This document shows positions 25,963 through 35,582 of a stretch of DNA of 64,000 bases, piece after piece (the first letter of the stretch is position 1; each line of letters starts with the position of its first letter). A model generated the notes under the pieces. It was given only the letters and a program-made list of their open reading frames with translations. It was not told the DNA's origin and searched no databases. The stretch is from Candidatus Parepulonipiscium sp. PG-Nuni2H_MBin01 (GTDB lineage: Bacteria; Bacillota; Clostridia; Lachnospirales; Cellulosilyticaceae): NCBI GenBank assembly GCA_001994995.1, contig MDJM01000030.1:1-64000 (forward strand), given 5' to 3'. Both the position numbers and the translations under genes were made by a program.

Positions 25963-28149
25963 ATGTTTGCTAAAGTAATTATAGATTGTGCCACTAATAG
26001 TGCTATTGATAGACTATTCACTTATGAAGTGCCTTCTCAGCTAATTGATAGATGTGCTGTTGGTAGCAGAGTTAAAGTGCCATTTGGGCAAGCTAATAAA
26101 ACACGAATTGGTTATGTGCTTGGAATTTGTAGCGAAGTAGATAATTCTTTTAAGATAAAAAAGGTTTTAGATGTTATTGATTTAAATCCAATTATTAATG
26201 AAGAACAAATTAGTATGATAAATTTTTTGGTAGAACATTATGGTGCTAGTTATGCTAGTAGCGCGGCCAACATTTTGCCAAAAGTAGATGATAGGGCTAT
26301 TGAAACAGCTAAGCAATTTGTTAATTATATTTTGCCTTTAGCTTCTTTAAATATATTAGAAGATTATATAGAAGAAATTGCGGATAAAAAAAGCCTTATT
26401 AAGCAATATGAAATTCTTAGTGAACTTGTGGCTTATGGAGAGCTTGAAGAATCTAACTGGCCTAATTATAAATCTAGTATTAATACACTTATGCGTAATA
26501 AGTTAATTCAGCGCGAAGCTCGGGCAGTGGTACTTCATAAGGATAGAATTTGTTATGAACAATTTATAGAGCTTAATAAGGAACAAACTAATGCTTATGA
26601 AGTTATTTCTAGTAATTACAATAAAGCACGTACTATTCTATTAGAAGGTGTTACTGGTAGTGGGAAAACAGAGGTTTTTTTGCATATCATTCGGGATGTG
26701 TTAGAAGCGGGTAAAAGTGTAATTGTATTAGTGCCTGAGATTGCACTTACAAAGCAGACTCTAGAACGGTTTGTTAATAGATTTGGTAATAGAGTTGCAC
26801 TTACTCATAGTAAAGTAACTCAAAAGCAGCGTAAACAAATTTATATGCAAGCTCAAAGTGGAGAAATCCAAATTGTCATAGGCCCAAGAAGTGCCGTTTT
26901 TACACCATTTTCTAATCTTGGCCTTATTGTAATTGATGAAGAACATGACGGGAGTTATAAATCTGAACGCTCACCTAAATATAATGCTATAGAAGTGGCC
27001 ATAATGAGAATGAGGTTGCATTGTGGGATTGTACTATTAGCTTCAGCCACTCCTAGCGTTAGCTCTTATTACAAAGCTAAAATGGGTATGATTGAACATG
27101 TTATGCTTACACAGCGCGCTGGGGGGGCTAGTATGCCACAGATTGAGTTTGTAGATATGCGTCTTGAAAATTGTGTTATTAGTACTAGACTTCATGAAGC
27201 TATTGAACAAACTTTAAAAGATAATAAACAAGTTATGATTTTATTAAATAGGCGAGGATATTCAACTTTTATTAATTGTCGAGAATGTGGTTTTGTAGTA
27301 AAGTGCACACATTGTGATGTAACTATGACTTACCACCAAAAAGATAATATTCTAATTTGCCATCATTGCCTTAGTAGACAGGTAGTTCCTACAATTTGCC
27401 CTAGTTGCAAAAGTAAGAGAATTCGCTATTTTGGTGATGGGACTCAAAAAGTAGAGGAGTATTTAAATAATCATTTTGGGCATGTTGGTGTTAGTAGAAT
27501 GGATATTGATACAACTTCTAGTAAGGAAGGTTTTAATAAAATTTTAACCGCTTTTAATAATAGAGAAACTAATATTTTAGTTGGAACACAAATGATTTCT
27601 AAAGGACATGATTTTAGTAATGTTACTCTAGTTGGGGTTATTGCAGCAGATAGTTCACTTTATATTTCCGATTTTCGTGCATCAGAAAGAACATATCAAC
27701 TGCTGACACAAACAGTTGGCCGCGCAGGTCGTGGCGATACTATGGGTAATGTTATTATTCAAACTTATGAGCCTGATAACTCTGTTTTACTAGATGTAAA
27801 ATTAGGTAGACAAAAAAGTTTTTACGAAACAGAACTAGAATTTCGTGAAGCTTCAGGATATCCACCATTTGGTTATATGTTTACTGTGATGATTTGTGGG
27901 AATAATGAAGATATAGTTATAAAGAAGGCTCACCATATTATGGATTATTTTAAATACTATAATAGGAAAAAGCTATTTAGGTTTATTGGCCCAACCCAAG
28001 CTCCTATACCTAAGCTAGCTGATGAATACCGCTGGTTAATTACTATCCTCGGTGTTGATAGAGACTTACTTTTGCTATATGGGCGGTATTGTATTGATAA
28101 GTTTAGCGAACATTCTGCTCAAGTTAAAATAAATTGGGATATTATGTGA
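25963..28149 (+). CDS. priA: Primosomal replication restart helicase PriA
   Basis: A 728-residue SF2 helicase that reloads the replisome at collapsed forks. Helicase motifs: Walker A LLEGVTGSGKTEVF (about 222-235), DEEH box VIDEEHDGSYKS, ASATPSVSSYY, and motif VI TVGRAGRGD. The zinc-binding insertion has four Cys pairs, starting CRECGFVVKCTHC and ending CHHC...CPSC. The N-terminal 3'-DNA-binding domain starts FAKVIIDCATN. Complete length. It starts after a terminator with an AGGAG site; def follows 22 nt later, so priA to rlmN is probably one transcript. Confidence 0.97.
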   Translation: MFAKVIIDCATNSAIDRLFTYEVPSQLIDRCAVGSRVKVPFGQANKTRIGYVLGICSEVDNSFKIKKVLDVIDLNPIINEEQISMINFLVEHYGASYASSAANILPKVDDRAIETAKQFVNYILPLASLNILEDYIEEIADKKSLIKQYEILSELVAYGELEESNWPNYKSSINTLMRNKLIQREARAVVLHKDRICYEQFIELNKEQTNAYEVISSNYNKARTILLEGVTGSGKTEVFLHIIRDVLEAGKSVIVLVPEIALTKQTLERFVNRFGNRVALTHSKVTQKQRKQIYMQAQSGEIQIVIGPRSAVFTPFSNLGLIVIDEEHDGSYKSERSPKYNAIEVAIMRMRLHCGIVLLASATPSVSSYYKAKMGMIEHVMLTQRAGGASMPQIEFVDMRLENCVISTRLHEAIEQTLKDNKQVMILLNRRGYSTFINCRECGFVVKCTHCDVTMTYHQKDNILICHHCLSRQVVPTICPSCKSKRIRYFGDGTQKVEEYLNNHFGHVGVSRMDIDTTSSKEGFNKILTAFNNRETNILVGTQMISKGHDFSNVTLVGVIAADSSLYISDFRASERTYQLLTQTVGRAGRGDTMGNVIIQTYEPDNSVLLDVKLGRQKSFYETELEFREASGYPPFGYMFTVMICGNNEDIVIKKAHHIMDYFKYYNRKKLFRFIGPTQAPIPKLADEYRWLITILGVDRDLLLLYGRYCIDKFSEHSAQVKINWDIM

Positions 28150-28171
28150 TTACTTTCAAGGAGTGTGAAGT

Positions 28172-28756
28172 ATGGCAATTAGAACTATTAGAGTTGATGA
28201 GGACCCTATATTAAGGAAGGTATCTAAGTCTGTTAAGAAATTTGATAATTCATTACATGAGCTGTTAACCGATATGGCAGATACTATGTATGAAGCTGAT
28301 GGAGTTGGTTTAGCAGCCCCTCAAGTAGGCGTTTTAAAAAGGATTTATATTATTGATATAGGCGAAGGTTTAGTGGAATTTATTAATCCAGAAATTATCG
28401 AAGCGGATGGCGAACAAATCGGTGATGAAGGATGTTTAAGCATTCCACGTAAGTACGGTCAAGTGAAAAGGCCTTTTACAGTTAAAGTTAGAGCGCAAGA
28501 TAGAAATGGTGATTTTTTTGAAATTATTGGAGAAGAATTATTTGCTCGCGCTATGTGTCATGAAGGAGACCATTTAGAAGGTAAAGTATTTATTGACATG
28601 GTCGAGGGAGACATTTTTGAAGAAGTGCTAGAAGAGATTGAACATGAAAACCCAGAGATGCCAATTGATGCAGCACAGCAATTAGCTACGGAAATTACTA
28701 GCGATATTACTAACGAAATTACTAACGAAAACGGAGAAACACATGAAGAAAAATAA
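28172..28756 (+). CDS. def: Peptide deformylase
   Basis: A 194-residue Fe/Zn hydrolase removing the formyl group from new proteins. All three motifs are present: GVGLAAPQVG, EGCLSIP, and the metal-binding CHEGDHLEGKVF (HExDH; the usual QHE reads CHE). The C-terminal tail (about 155-194), rich in acidic residues and Thr, is longer than usual. Its last 14 nt overlap fmt, so translation is probably coupled. Paired with fmt as in most bacteria. ATG follows AAGGAG. Confidence 0.96.
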   Translation: MAIRTIRVDEDPILRKVSKSVKKFDNSLHELLTDMADTMYEADGVGLAAPQVGVLKRIYIIDIGEGLVEFINPEIIEADGEQIGDEGCLSIPRKYGQVKRPFTVKVRAQDRNGDFFEIIGEELFARAMCHEGDHLEGKVFIDMVEGDIFEEVLEEIEHENPEMPIDAAQQLATEITSDITNEITNENGETHEEK

Positions 28757-29681
28757 AGTTGTATTTATGGGTACACCTGATTTTGCAGTACCTACATTAC
28801 AAATGTTAATTGAACAACAATATAGCATTGAACTTGTTGTAACTCAACCTGATAGACCTAAAGGGCGTGGTAATAAACATACTATGTCAGCAGTTAAAGA
28901 GGTAGCGCTTAAGCATAACTTGCATATAAGTCAACCTGATAAAATTAGAGGCAATGAAGAGTTTTATAACGAAATTAGTAGCATTAATCCCGAGATTATT
29001 ATAGTTGTAGCATTTGGTCAAATACTTCCTAAGGAAATTTTAGATTTGCCAATACTTGGCTGTATTAACATTCATGGGTCCTTATTACCAAAATACAGAG
29101 GGGCAGCTCCTATTCAGTGGGCTATAATAGATGGCGAGGATGAAACTGGCGTTACAATTATGTATATGAATGAAGGTCTTGATACTGGGGATATGATTTA
29201 CAAAAAAACTATTAAAATTGAGCACGCTGATACTTCTGCTACTTTGTTTGATAAACTTAGTAACGTTGGAGCTACTGCTTTACAAGAAGCTTTACCTATG
29301 ATTTTAGATGGCGGTAAAGATAGGGTTACACAAGATGATAGCATTGCCACTTTAGCTCCTCGTATCAATAAAGAGCTAGGCCATATTGATTTTACAAAAC
29401 CAGCAACTGCAATTTATAACTTAATGAGAGGGCTAATTCCTTGGCCAGTTGCTTATTTTATTTATCAAGATACGCCAATTAAAGTATTTGATAGCACTGT
29501 AATTAATCATGACAGTGATAAATTAGCTGGTACAATTGTTAAAGTTGATAAAGAAGGTATTTTGGTTCAATGTGCAAGTGGTATGCTACTAATTACAGAT
29601 ATTCAGGTACCTAACAAAAAACGTATGAAAGTATCTGAATATATTAAAGGACATCAAATCGATGTTGGAGTTATAATATAA
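28743..29681 (+). CDS. fmt: Methionyl-tRNA formyltransferase
   Basis: A 312-residue enzyme that formylates Met-tRNA(fMet) using 10-formyltetrahydrofolate. The formyl-transferase core is seen in MGTPDFAVPTL and the catalytic CINIHGSLLPKYRGAAPIQWA (Asn and His). DTGDMIYKKTI follows. The C-terminal tRNA-binding domain begins near 205. It overlaps def by 14 nt and is followed by rsmB after 12 nt. Complete. Confidence 0.97.
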   Translation: MKKNKVVFMGTPDFAVPTLQMLIEQQYSIELVVTQPDRPKGRGNKHTMSAVKEVALKHNLHISQPDKIRGNEEFYNEISSINPEIIIVVAFGQILPKEILDLPILGCINIHGSLLPKYRGAAPIQWAIIDGEDETGVTIMYMNEGLDTGDMIYKKTIKIEHADTSATLFDKLSNVGATALQEALPMILDGGKDRVTQDDSIATLAPRINKELGHIDFTKPATAIYNLMRGLIPWPVAYFIYQDTPIKVFDSTVINHDSDKLAGTIVKVDKEGILVQCASGMLLITDIQVPNKKRMKVSEYIKGHQIDVGVII

Positions 29682-29693
29682 GGGGTTAGATTT

Positions 29694-30968
29694 ATGAAAT
29701 GTGCACGTGAGGTAAGTGTTGATATACTTACTAAAATTGAAAAAGAAGGCGGCTATGTTCAGCTTGTTTTAAAGGATGAACTAGAGGGTAAGCAAGATAA
29801 AAGTTTTATTACAGAAGTAGTTTATGGGAGCATTAAGCATAAATTGACTTTGGATTATATTATATCTTCTAATACTAAAACAAATAAAATCAAGCCGTTT
29901 GTTAGGAATTTACTAAGAGTAAGTGTATATCAACTTATGTATCTAGATAGGGTTCCTCCAAGTGCAGTAATTAATGAAGCAGTTAAAATTATTAAGCGTA
30001 GAAATATGGGGTCATTATCTGGGTTTGTCAATGGTGTTTTAAGACAAATTGATAGAACTAAACATGAAATTAGTTATCCTAGCATTTCTATTAAATACTC
30101 TATGCCAGAGTGGATTGTAAACTTATGGATAGAAATGTATGGTGAAGATAAGACTATTAAAATATGTGAGTCGCTTAATAATAGGGCTAAGATTTGTGCT
30201 AGGGTTAATTCTAAAAATGCAATACAGCAGCTAATAAATGAAAACATCAAATATACAGCAGGTCATATTTTTCCTAATGAATGTGTATATATTGAAGGAG
30301 CAAATTCAATAGCTAACATAAAATCATTTGTAGAGGGTCTTTGGACGGTTCAAGATGAAAGTGCAATGTTAGTAGGCTATGTTTTAAATCCACATGAAGG
30401 GGACACTATACTTGATATATGTGCTGCTCCTGGAGGAAAAACTTCTCATATGGCATATCTTGCAAACAATAAAGCTTCTATAATGGCTACAGATATTTAT
30501 GAACATAAAATTGAGCTAATTAATAAAACTGTTACTAGACTTGGGGCTACTGAAATTACAACTAAACGTTTAGATGCTTGTGTATTTGACAGCTCTTTAG
30601 AAAACAAATTTGATAAGGTGCTTGCGGATGTACCTTGTTCTGGATTAGGAATTTTAAAGCGAAAACCTGATATTAGGTATAATAAATCCTTAGATGATAT
30701 TGCGCAAATTAACATAGTCCAAAAAAATATTGTGGCTAATGCAGTAAAGTATGTTAAGCCGGGTGGAGTATTTGTATATAGTACTTGTACTTTGTCTGAA
30801 ACAGAAAATAAGGATATGGTAAAGTGGATGATAGAGGAGCTTGGCCTTGTGGCTGATACAATTGAGGTGCCAGAAGTTCTAAAATCCTGTGTTGATGGAT
30901 GTAGCGTAGAAATATTACCTTATATTGCGGATACAGATGGTTTTTTTATAGCTAAGTTTAGAAAGTAA
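29694..30968 (+). CDS. rsmB: 16S rRNA m5C967 methyltransferase RsmB
   Basis: A 424-residue two-domain enzyme. The N-terminal NusB-like RNA-binding domain (about 1-130) has RNLLRVSVYQLMYLDRVPPSAVINEAV. The methyltransferase domain has DICAAPGGKTSHMAYL for SAM, DVPCSGLGILKRKPDIRY and YSTCTLSETEN with the two catalytic Cys. It methylates C967 of 16S rRNA in E. coli; the same position is assumed here. In operon with fmt and rlmN (13-nt gap). The ATG follows AGGGG. Confidence 0.95.
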   Translation: MKCAREVSVDILTKIEKEGGYVQLVLKDELEGKQDKSFITEVVYGSIKHKLTLDYIISSNTKTNKIKPFVRNLLRVSVYQLMYLDRVPPSAVINEAVKIIKRRNMGSLSGFVNGVLRQIDRTKHEISYPSISIKYSMPEWIVNLWIEMYGEDKTIKICESLNNRAKICARVNSKNAIQQLINENIKYTAGHIFPNECVYIEGANSIANIKSFVEGLWTVQDESAMLVGYVLNPHEGDTILDICAAPGGKTSHMAYLANNKASIMATDIYEHKIELINKTVTRLGATEITTKRLDACVFDSSLENKFDKVLADVPCSGLGILKRKPDIRYNKSLDDIAQINIVQKNIVANAVKYVKPGGVFVYSTCTLSETENKDMVKWMIEELGLVADTIEVPEVLKSCVDGCSVEILPYIADTDGFFIAKFRK

Positions 30969-30981
30969 AAGAGGTTTTGAT

Positions 30982-32031
30982 ATGAACGAAATAATTGGAA
31001 TGGATATTACAGAGTTAGAAGGTGTTATGCAGTTAATTGGTGAACCGAAATATAGGGCTAAGCAGCTATTTTCTTGGTTTCATAATAAGCTTATTTGGGA
31101 TTATAATCAGATGAGTAATTTATCTATTGGGCTTAGAAAGAAATTAGTAAGCTCCTACGAAATAGCACCTATTAAGATGGCAGATAAGTTAGTATCAAGC
31201 ATTGACTCTACTACTAAATATCTATTTGAATTAGAAGACGGTAACATTATTGAAAGTGTTTTAATGAAATATAAGCATGGCAATTCGGTGTGTATTTCTA
31301 CACAAGTTGGGTGTAGAATGGGATGTAAGTTTTGCGCTTCCACAATTGATGGCTTAGTAAGAAATTTAACAGTAGCAGAAATGTTAGCCCAGGTATACTC
31401 TATAGCGCTAGATACCAAAGAGAGGGTATCTAATGTAGTGTTAATGGGAAGTGGCGAACCGTTAGAAAGGCTTGATATTACAACTAAATTTATTAAGCTT
31501 ATTAATATGGAAGAAGGTCAGAATATTGGTACTAGACATATTACAGTTTCTACATGTGGATTAGTAAATTCTATTTTAGAATTAGCCCAATTAAAACTGC
31601 AAATTACACTTGCAATTTCTTTGCATGCTGCTTGCGATGATAGAAGAAAACAGATTATGCCTATTGCAAAAAAGTACAATATAGCACAAGTGCTAGACGC
31701 TTGTAATGTATATACGGATATTACTAGTAGGAGAGTTAGTTTTGAATATGCTTTAATACAAAATAATAATGACAGTCTTGAAGATGCACATGCATTAGGA
31801 CGTTTGTTAAAAGGTATGCTTTGTCATGTTAACCTAATTCCAGTTAATACAGTTAATGAGTCGAGATTTATATGTACAACTGACGAAGGTATACGCAAAT
31901 TTTATGAAGTGCTTAAATCTTATAATATTGAAACTACTGTTAGAAGGACGCTTGGGCAGGACATAGATGCGGCCTGTGGACAGCTTAGAAGGCGATATTT
32001 ATTAGAAGCCAAAGATAGGGGTGAATGTTAG
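30982..32031 (+). CDS. rlmN: 23S rRNA/tRNA adenine-C2 methyltransferase RlmN
   Basis: A 349-residue radical-SAM enzyme methylating C2 of A2503 in 23S rRNA and A37 of some tRNAs. The cluster motif is GCRMGCKFCAST (CxxxCxxC). GEPLERLD is the GEP SAM-binding motif. The second catalytic Cys is in ACGQLRRRY near the C-terminus. Its position by rsmB and stp is the usual Firmicutes order. It overlaps stp by 7 nt. Confidence 0.96.
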   Translation: MNEIIGMDITELEGVMQLIGEPKYRAKQLFSWFHNKLIWDYNQMSNLSIGLRKKLVSSYEIAPIKMADKLVSSIDSTTKYLFELEDGNIIESVLMKYKHGNSVCISTQVGCRMGCKFCASTIDGLVRNLTVAEMLAQVYSIALDTKERVSNVVLMGSGEPLERLDITTKFIKLINMEEGQNIGTRHITVSTCGLVNSILELAQLKLQITLAISLHAACDDRRKQIMPIAKKYNIAQVLDACNVYTDITSRRVSFEYALIQNNNDSLEDAHALGRLLKGMLCHVNLIPVNTVNESRFICTTDEGIRKFYEVLKSYNIETTVRRTLGQDIDAACGQLRRRYLLEAKDRGEC

Positions 32032-32789
32032 TGGTTGTAGCCGGAAAAGTAGATATAGGAAGAAAGAGAACTTGTAATCAAGACAAAATTCTTATTTGTG
32101 ATAAACGGGTCGGCAGTTTACCAAATTTATTGATAGTAGCTGATGGTGTAGGTGGTGATAATAGCGGGGAGGTGGCAAGTGAACTTGCTATTGACTCCTT
32201 TTATGACTATATTACTGAGCATGAGGGAGCGGATTTAAGTACTCCAGAATTAATTGCAAACTTGCTTACAAGAGCAATTAGTCATGCTAATTATGTGGTG
32301 TTTGAAAGGTCGCAACAAGATGCACAATGTAAAGGTATGGGGACCACCTTCACATTAGCAACCGTAATTGGCGAGCATATGTACATTTCTCATGTGGGTG
32401 ATACACGTGTGTATGTGATGAATAACAAACAAGTAATTCAGCTTACAACTGACCATTCACTTGTGCAAGAGATGTTTGAGAGTGGCATTTTAACACGAGA
32501 GGAGGTTTTTAACCATCCGATGGGACACTATATTACTCGTGCGGTTGGTACGGCGCATAAGATTAAGGTAGATAATATTATGTGTGAGCTTAAACATGTT
32601 GAGTATATCTTATTATGTTCGGATGGACTTACTAGTATGATTAATGAGAATGATCTAAAGGAAATAGTTTATAGTAAAAAAGAAGTAGAGCTAGAAATGA
32701 TTGTAGAAAATCTTATTAATGAAGCAAATAGTAGAGGTGGGCCTGATAACATAGCAGTGATATTGGCAAAGAAATGTGAGGTGATATAA
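32025..32789 (+). CDS. stp: PP2C-type Ser/Thr protein phosphatase (Stp/PrpC)
   Basis: A 254-residue metal-dependent phosphatase that reverses PrkC phosphorylation. Metal ligands and motifs: GRKRTCNQDKI, VADGVGGDNSGEVAS, GMGTTFTLATV, HVGDTRVYV, LLCSDGLTSM, and GGPDNIAVI. The start is uncertain: ATG 32025 sits close behind AGGGGTGA, while a GTG at 32031 would be better spaced and give two residues fewer. It ends one base before prkC, a translationally coupled kinase-phosphatase pair. Soluble. Confidence 0.95.
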   Translation: MLVVVAGKVDIGRKRTCNQDKILICDKRVGSLPNLLIVADGVGGDNSGEVASELAIDSFYDYITEHEGADLSTPELIANLLTRAISHANYVVFERSQQDAQCKGMGTTFTLATVIGEHMYISHVGDTRVYVMNNKQVIQLTTDHSLVQEMFESGILTREEVFNHPMGHYITRAVGTAHKIKVDNIMCELKHVEYILLCSDGLTSMINENDLKEIVYSKKEVELEMIVENLINEANSRGGPDNIAVILAKKCEVI

Positions 32790-32790
32790 T

Positions 32791-35508
32791 ATGTTATTAG
32801 AGCCTGGAGCGATACTTGGACAAAGATATGAAATCATTGATAAAATTGGGCAAGGTGGTATGTCTAATGTTTATAGGGCAGCAGATACAAAACTTAGGCG
32901 AGAAGTAGCTATTAAGGTTTTAAAAGAAGAGTTCGCTAAAGATGTAGATTTTATTAGCAAGTTTGAGAGCGAAGCAAGTTCTGCGGCTAGTTTGACGCAT
33001 ACTAATATTGTGGGTGTTTATGATGTGTACCATGATAAGTCTTTGCATTATATTGTAATGGAGTATATTGAGGGGTGTACACTTAAAGATTTAATTTTAG
33101 ACGATGCACCGTTTGACGAAGATAGAACTATCGATTATGGTATACAAATTTTAAATGCTCTTAAAGTTGCTCATCGTAAGGGCATTATTCATAGGGATAT
33201 TAAACCACAAAATATTTTAGTGACGAGTGATGAAGAGTTGAAGGTAACTGACTTTGGAATTGCTAAGGCAGTTGATTCGTCTACGATTGTACTTAATGGG
33301 GATACAGTAGGGTCGGTATATTATTTCTCCCCAGAGCAGGCTAAGGGCAAACATGCTGGGGAAACTAGTGATTTATATTCATGTGGTATTATTTTGTTTG
33401 AGATGATGACTAAGCATGTTCCATTTGAATCTGATAACCATGTTTCAATAGCGCTTAAGCATATTAATGACCCTATTCCTAATCCATCAACTTATAATGC
33501 TAATATTAGTAAAGGGCTTGAGAGAATTATTTTAAAAGCGACAAGTAAACGGACTGAGGAACGTTATCAAACTGCTGATGCTATGATTAATGACCTTTTG
33601 GCAGCACTTGAAAATCCAGATATGGAACTTAATAATCAGGATGCTGATTTAGCTTATACAGTACTTTTAACTCCTGAACAATCTGAATTTATTAGGAAAA
33701 ATGAGTCTATAAACTCTGCTGGTACAGATAAGCCTGTTACGGAAAATCCCCCTGATGATGTGGATGGATATACTGCATTTGGTACTTCAGCAGCATATAA
33801 AGCTAATAAAGCCAATAAAGCTAATAAAGCTGATAAAGCTGATATAGATGACGATGATGAGATGCCTGACTTTGGTCCAACAGAAGTGAGTAGTAAAACT
33901 GCTCATGATGAAGTACCTGTATTGTCAAAGTGGATTGCTATTTTTGGAGGAATTTTTGTTGCGTTAATTATAGTAGGCTCCGGAGTAAGTATGTATATGA
34001 AGTTTGGGCCTAAAGCTAGTAGCCAACCTGAGGTTGTATTAGTACCTAACGTAGTTGAGATGACAGTTGAGGAGGCTCAATCTTTAGCATTAGAAAACTC
34101 TCTTGTAATAGGAATTGTAGGGGAAAAGGAAAATGCATTTGTAGAACCAGGTACAATTTTAGAGCAAGTCCCTAAGCCGGATATTTCTGCTAATCCTAAT
34201 ACTACTATTCAGGTTGTTGTATCTGTACTGCCAGTGGATACTAGCGTTAAAGTGCCGGATGTTGTGGGGCTTGATTCAACTGATGCTCAGGCGTTGTTAG
34301 AAGATGAGGGGTTATGGTATTATATTTCGCGTGAATATAGCGATTATATTGAACTAGGTAAAGTAATTGAGCAAAATCCGCGTGCTAATGTAACTGTTGA
34401 GCAGGGTGAGTATATTGAGTTAATAATTAGTTCTGGCGAGGATATAAATTATATTGAAGTGCCAAATTTATATAATTTATCGCAAAGTCAAGCTATGAAT
34501 AGTTTACTTGCAAGTGGCTTAAGGTTAGGTGAAGTTACTGTAGAATATAGTAATTCGATTGATGAAGGTAAGGTTATTGCACAAGAGTACATTCCTTATA
34601 GAAGTGTTGAGTCGGGTACTAGTGTAAATATTGTGGTAAGTATGGGTTCGGAGCCAGTGCCTGAAGTTATAGAAATTACAGAGAAACCTAAACAATTTTT
34701 TGAGGAACTTACTGATATGTTTGAGAGTACTTTTTCTGATGCCTATAGAGATATTGGAGAACAAATTTTAGGAAATTACGCTGATGATATAGATGAAGAT
34801 GTTCCGGACGAAGATGTTCAAGATGAAGATGTTCGGGATGAAGATATTAGACATGAAGATGTTCGGGATGAAGATGTTAGACATGAAGATGTTAGACGTG
34901 AAGATATTAGGCGTGAAGATGTTAGAGATGAAGAGGTTAGAGATGAAGTTCCTACTAATAACAATGACGCTGATGAGCCGTTTGATGCTGATAAGGCTTT
35001 AGAAGATGATGATGTTTTAGAAGAGGAGGAGCCTTTAGAAGATGATGTGGCTCTAGAAGATGATAGATATGAAACTGAAGAAGATGATTATGAACCTGAA
35101 GAATATAAATATGTGTCAATAGAAGAAGATGATTTACCAGAAGATTTTTATTCTGATGACGAAGAAGAGTTTTATAAACCGCAGATTTCGGACGCGCCTA
35201 TATATTTAGATGCGCCGACAATTTCGGATACACCTGTTTATTTAGAAGAGGAATTGGAGGAAGAGTCTGAGTTGGTAACTAAAACTTATAACGTTACGTT
35301 ACCAGCATCTTTGATGGAAGATAGCTCTAAAACTTCTTTTCATGTAATTATTATGTTCCAAACTGCAACCGATGAACAAACTCTATTTAATGGTGTATTA
35401 AATAAGGAACAATTCCCTTATCCAGTTACTGTAACTGGTAGTGGCGATGGTCGTCTTACTGTTTATTTTGATGCTAAAGCTTGGTGGAATGACCCTTATT
35501 CATTTTAG
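32791..35508 (+). CDS. prkC: PASTA-domain Ser/Thr kinase PrkC, with repeat-rich acidic extracellular tail
   Basis: A 905-residue membrane kinase that senses muropeptides or lipid II and controls wall synthesis and spore germination. Kinase domain 1-270: P-loop IGQGGMSNVYRA, Lys42 in VAIK, HRD 134-136, DFG 154-156. A juxtamembrane linker with an ANK/ADK repeat leads to one helix (about 380-403). Three PASTA domains follow (about 416-480, 485-549, 553-619). Beyond them lies an unusual segment (668-820). It starts with ten exact 5-residue units of the VRDED type (671-720) and continues very acidic. A final beta-rich domain (about 828-905) ends AKAWWNDPYSF. The tail is not part of standard PrkC; it should be outside the cell. 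Operon with stp. Confidence 0.95.
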   Translation: MLLEPGAILGQRYEIIDKIGQGGMSNVYRAADTKLRREVAIKVLKEEFAKDVDFISKFESEASSAASLTHTNIVGVYDVYHDKSLHYIVMEYIEGCTLKDLILDDAPFDEDRTIDYGIQILNALKVAHRKGIIHRDIKPQNILVTSDEELKVTDFGIAKAVDSSTIVLNGDTVGSVYYFSPEQAKGKHAGETSDLYSCGIILFEMMTKHVPFESDNHVSIALKHINDPIPNPSTYNANISKGLERIILKATSKRTEERYQTADAMINDLLAALENPDMELNNQDADLAYTVLLTPEQSEFIRKNESINSAGTDKPVTENPPDDVDGYTAFGTSAAYKANKANKANKADKADIDDDDEMPDFGPTEVSSKTAHDEVPVLSKWIAIFGGIFVALIIVGSGVSMYMKFGPKASSQPEVVLVPNVVEMTVEEAQSLALENSLVIGIVGEKENAFVEPGTILEQVPKPDISANPNTTIQVVVSVLPVDTSVKVPDVVGLDSTDAQALLEDEGLWYYISREYSDYIELGKVIEQNPRANVTVEQGEYIELIISSGEDINYIEVPNLYNLSQSQAMNSLLASGLRLGEVTVEYSNSIDEGKVIAQEYIPYRSVESGTSVNIVVSMGSEPVPEVIEITEKPKQFFEELTDMFESTFSDAYRDIGEQILGNYADDIDEDVPDEDVQDEDVRDEDIRHEDVRDEDVRHEDVRREDIRREDVRDEEVRDEVPTNNNDADEPFDADKALEDDDVLEEEEPLEDDVALEDDRYETEEDDYEPEEYKYVSIEEDDLPEDFYSDDEEEFYKPQISDAPIYLDAPTISDTPVYLEEELEEESELVTKTYNVTLPASLMEDSSKTSFHVIIMFQTATDEQTLFNGVLNKEQFPYPVTVTGSGDGRLTVYFDAKAWWNDPYSF
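33799..33849 (+). repeat. 9-bp tandem repeat in prkC coding ANK/ADK units
   Basis: Five consecutive 9-nt units of the type AAAGCTAAT code the linker KANKANKANKADKAD just before the acidic stretch and membrane helix of PrkC. The repeat keeps the frame whatever its copy number. Confidence 0.75.
34801..34950 (+). repeat. Ten tandem 15-bp units in prkC (VRDED-type repeat)
   Basis: Exactly ten 15-nt units with consensus GTTCGGGATGAAGAT and small changes (Q, H, R or I variants) code residues 671-720 of PrkC. Adjacent units are close to identical, which suggests recent expansion by slippage; copy changes stay in frame. Confidence 0.9.
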
Positions 35509-35516
35509 TTAAAATT

Positions 35517-35546
35517 CCCTGCAGCAAGTTACTAAGAGCTGCAGGG
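35517..35546 (+). other. Stable hairpin between prkC and rsgA, without T-tract
   Basis: CCCTGCAGC / GCTGCAGGG (35517-35525 and 35538-35546) is a 9-bp perfect stem with a 12-nt loop. No T-run follows, so it may be an RNA processing or stability element rather than a full terminator. Confidence 0.5.
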
Positions 35547-35582
35547 GTAATATAAAAATATTGTATTTATTGAGGTGAAATA

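Noticed and set aside
28259-28275. GAGCTGTTAACCGATATGG inside def, resembling the start of leader elements A and B
   Set aside because: It lies in the coding frame (ELLTDMA) and lacks the TAAAGGGG and GCCAG parts; chance similarity.
34801-34950. Possible CRISPR-like array
   Set aside because: Units are 15 bp, contiguous without spacers, and in frame inside prkC.
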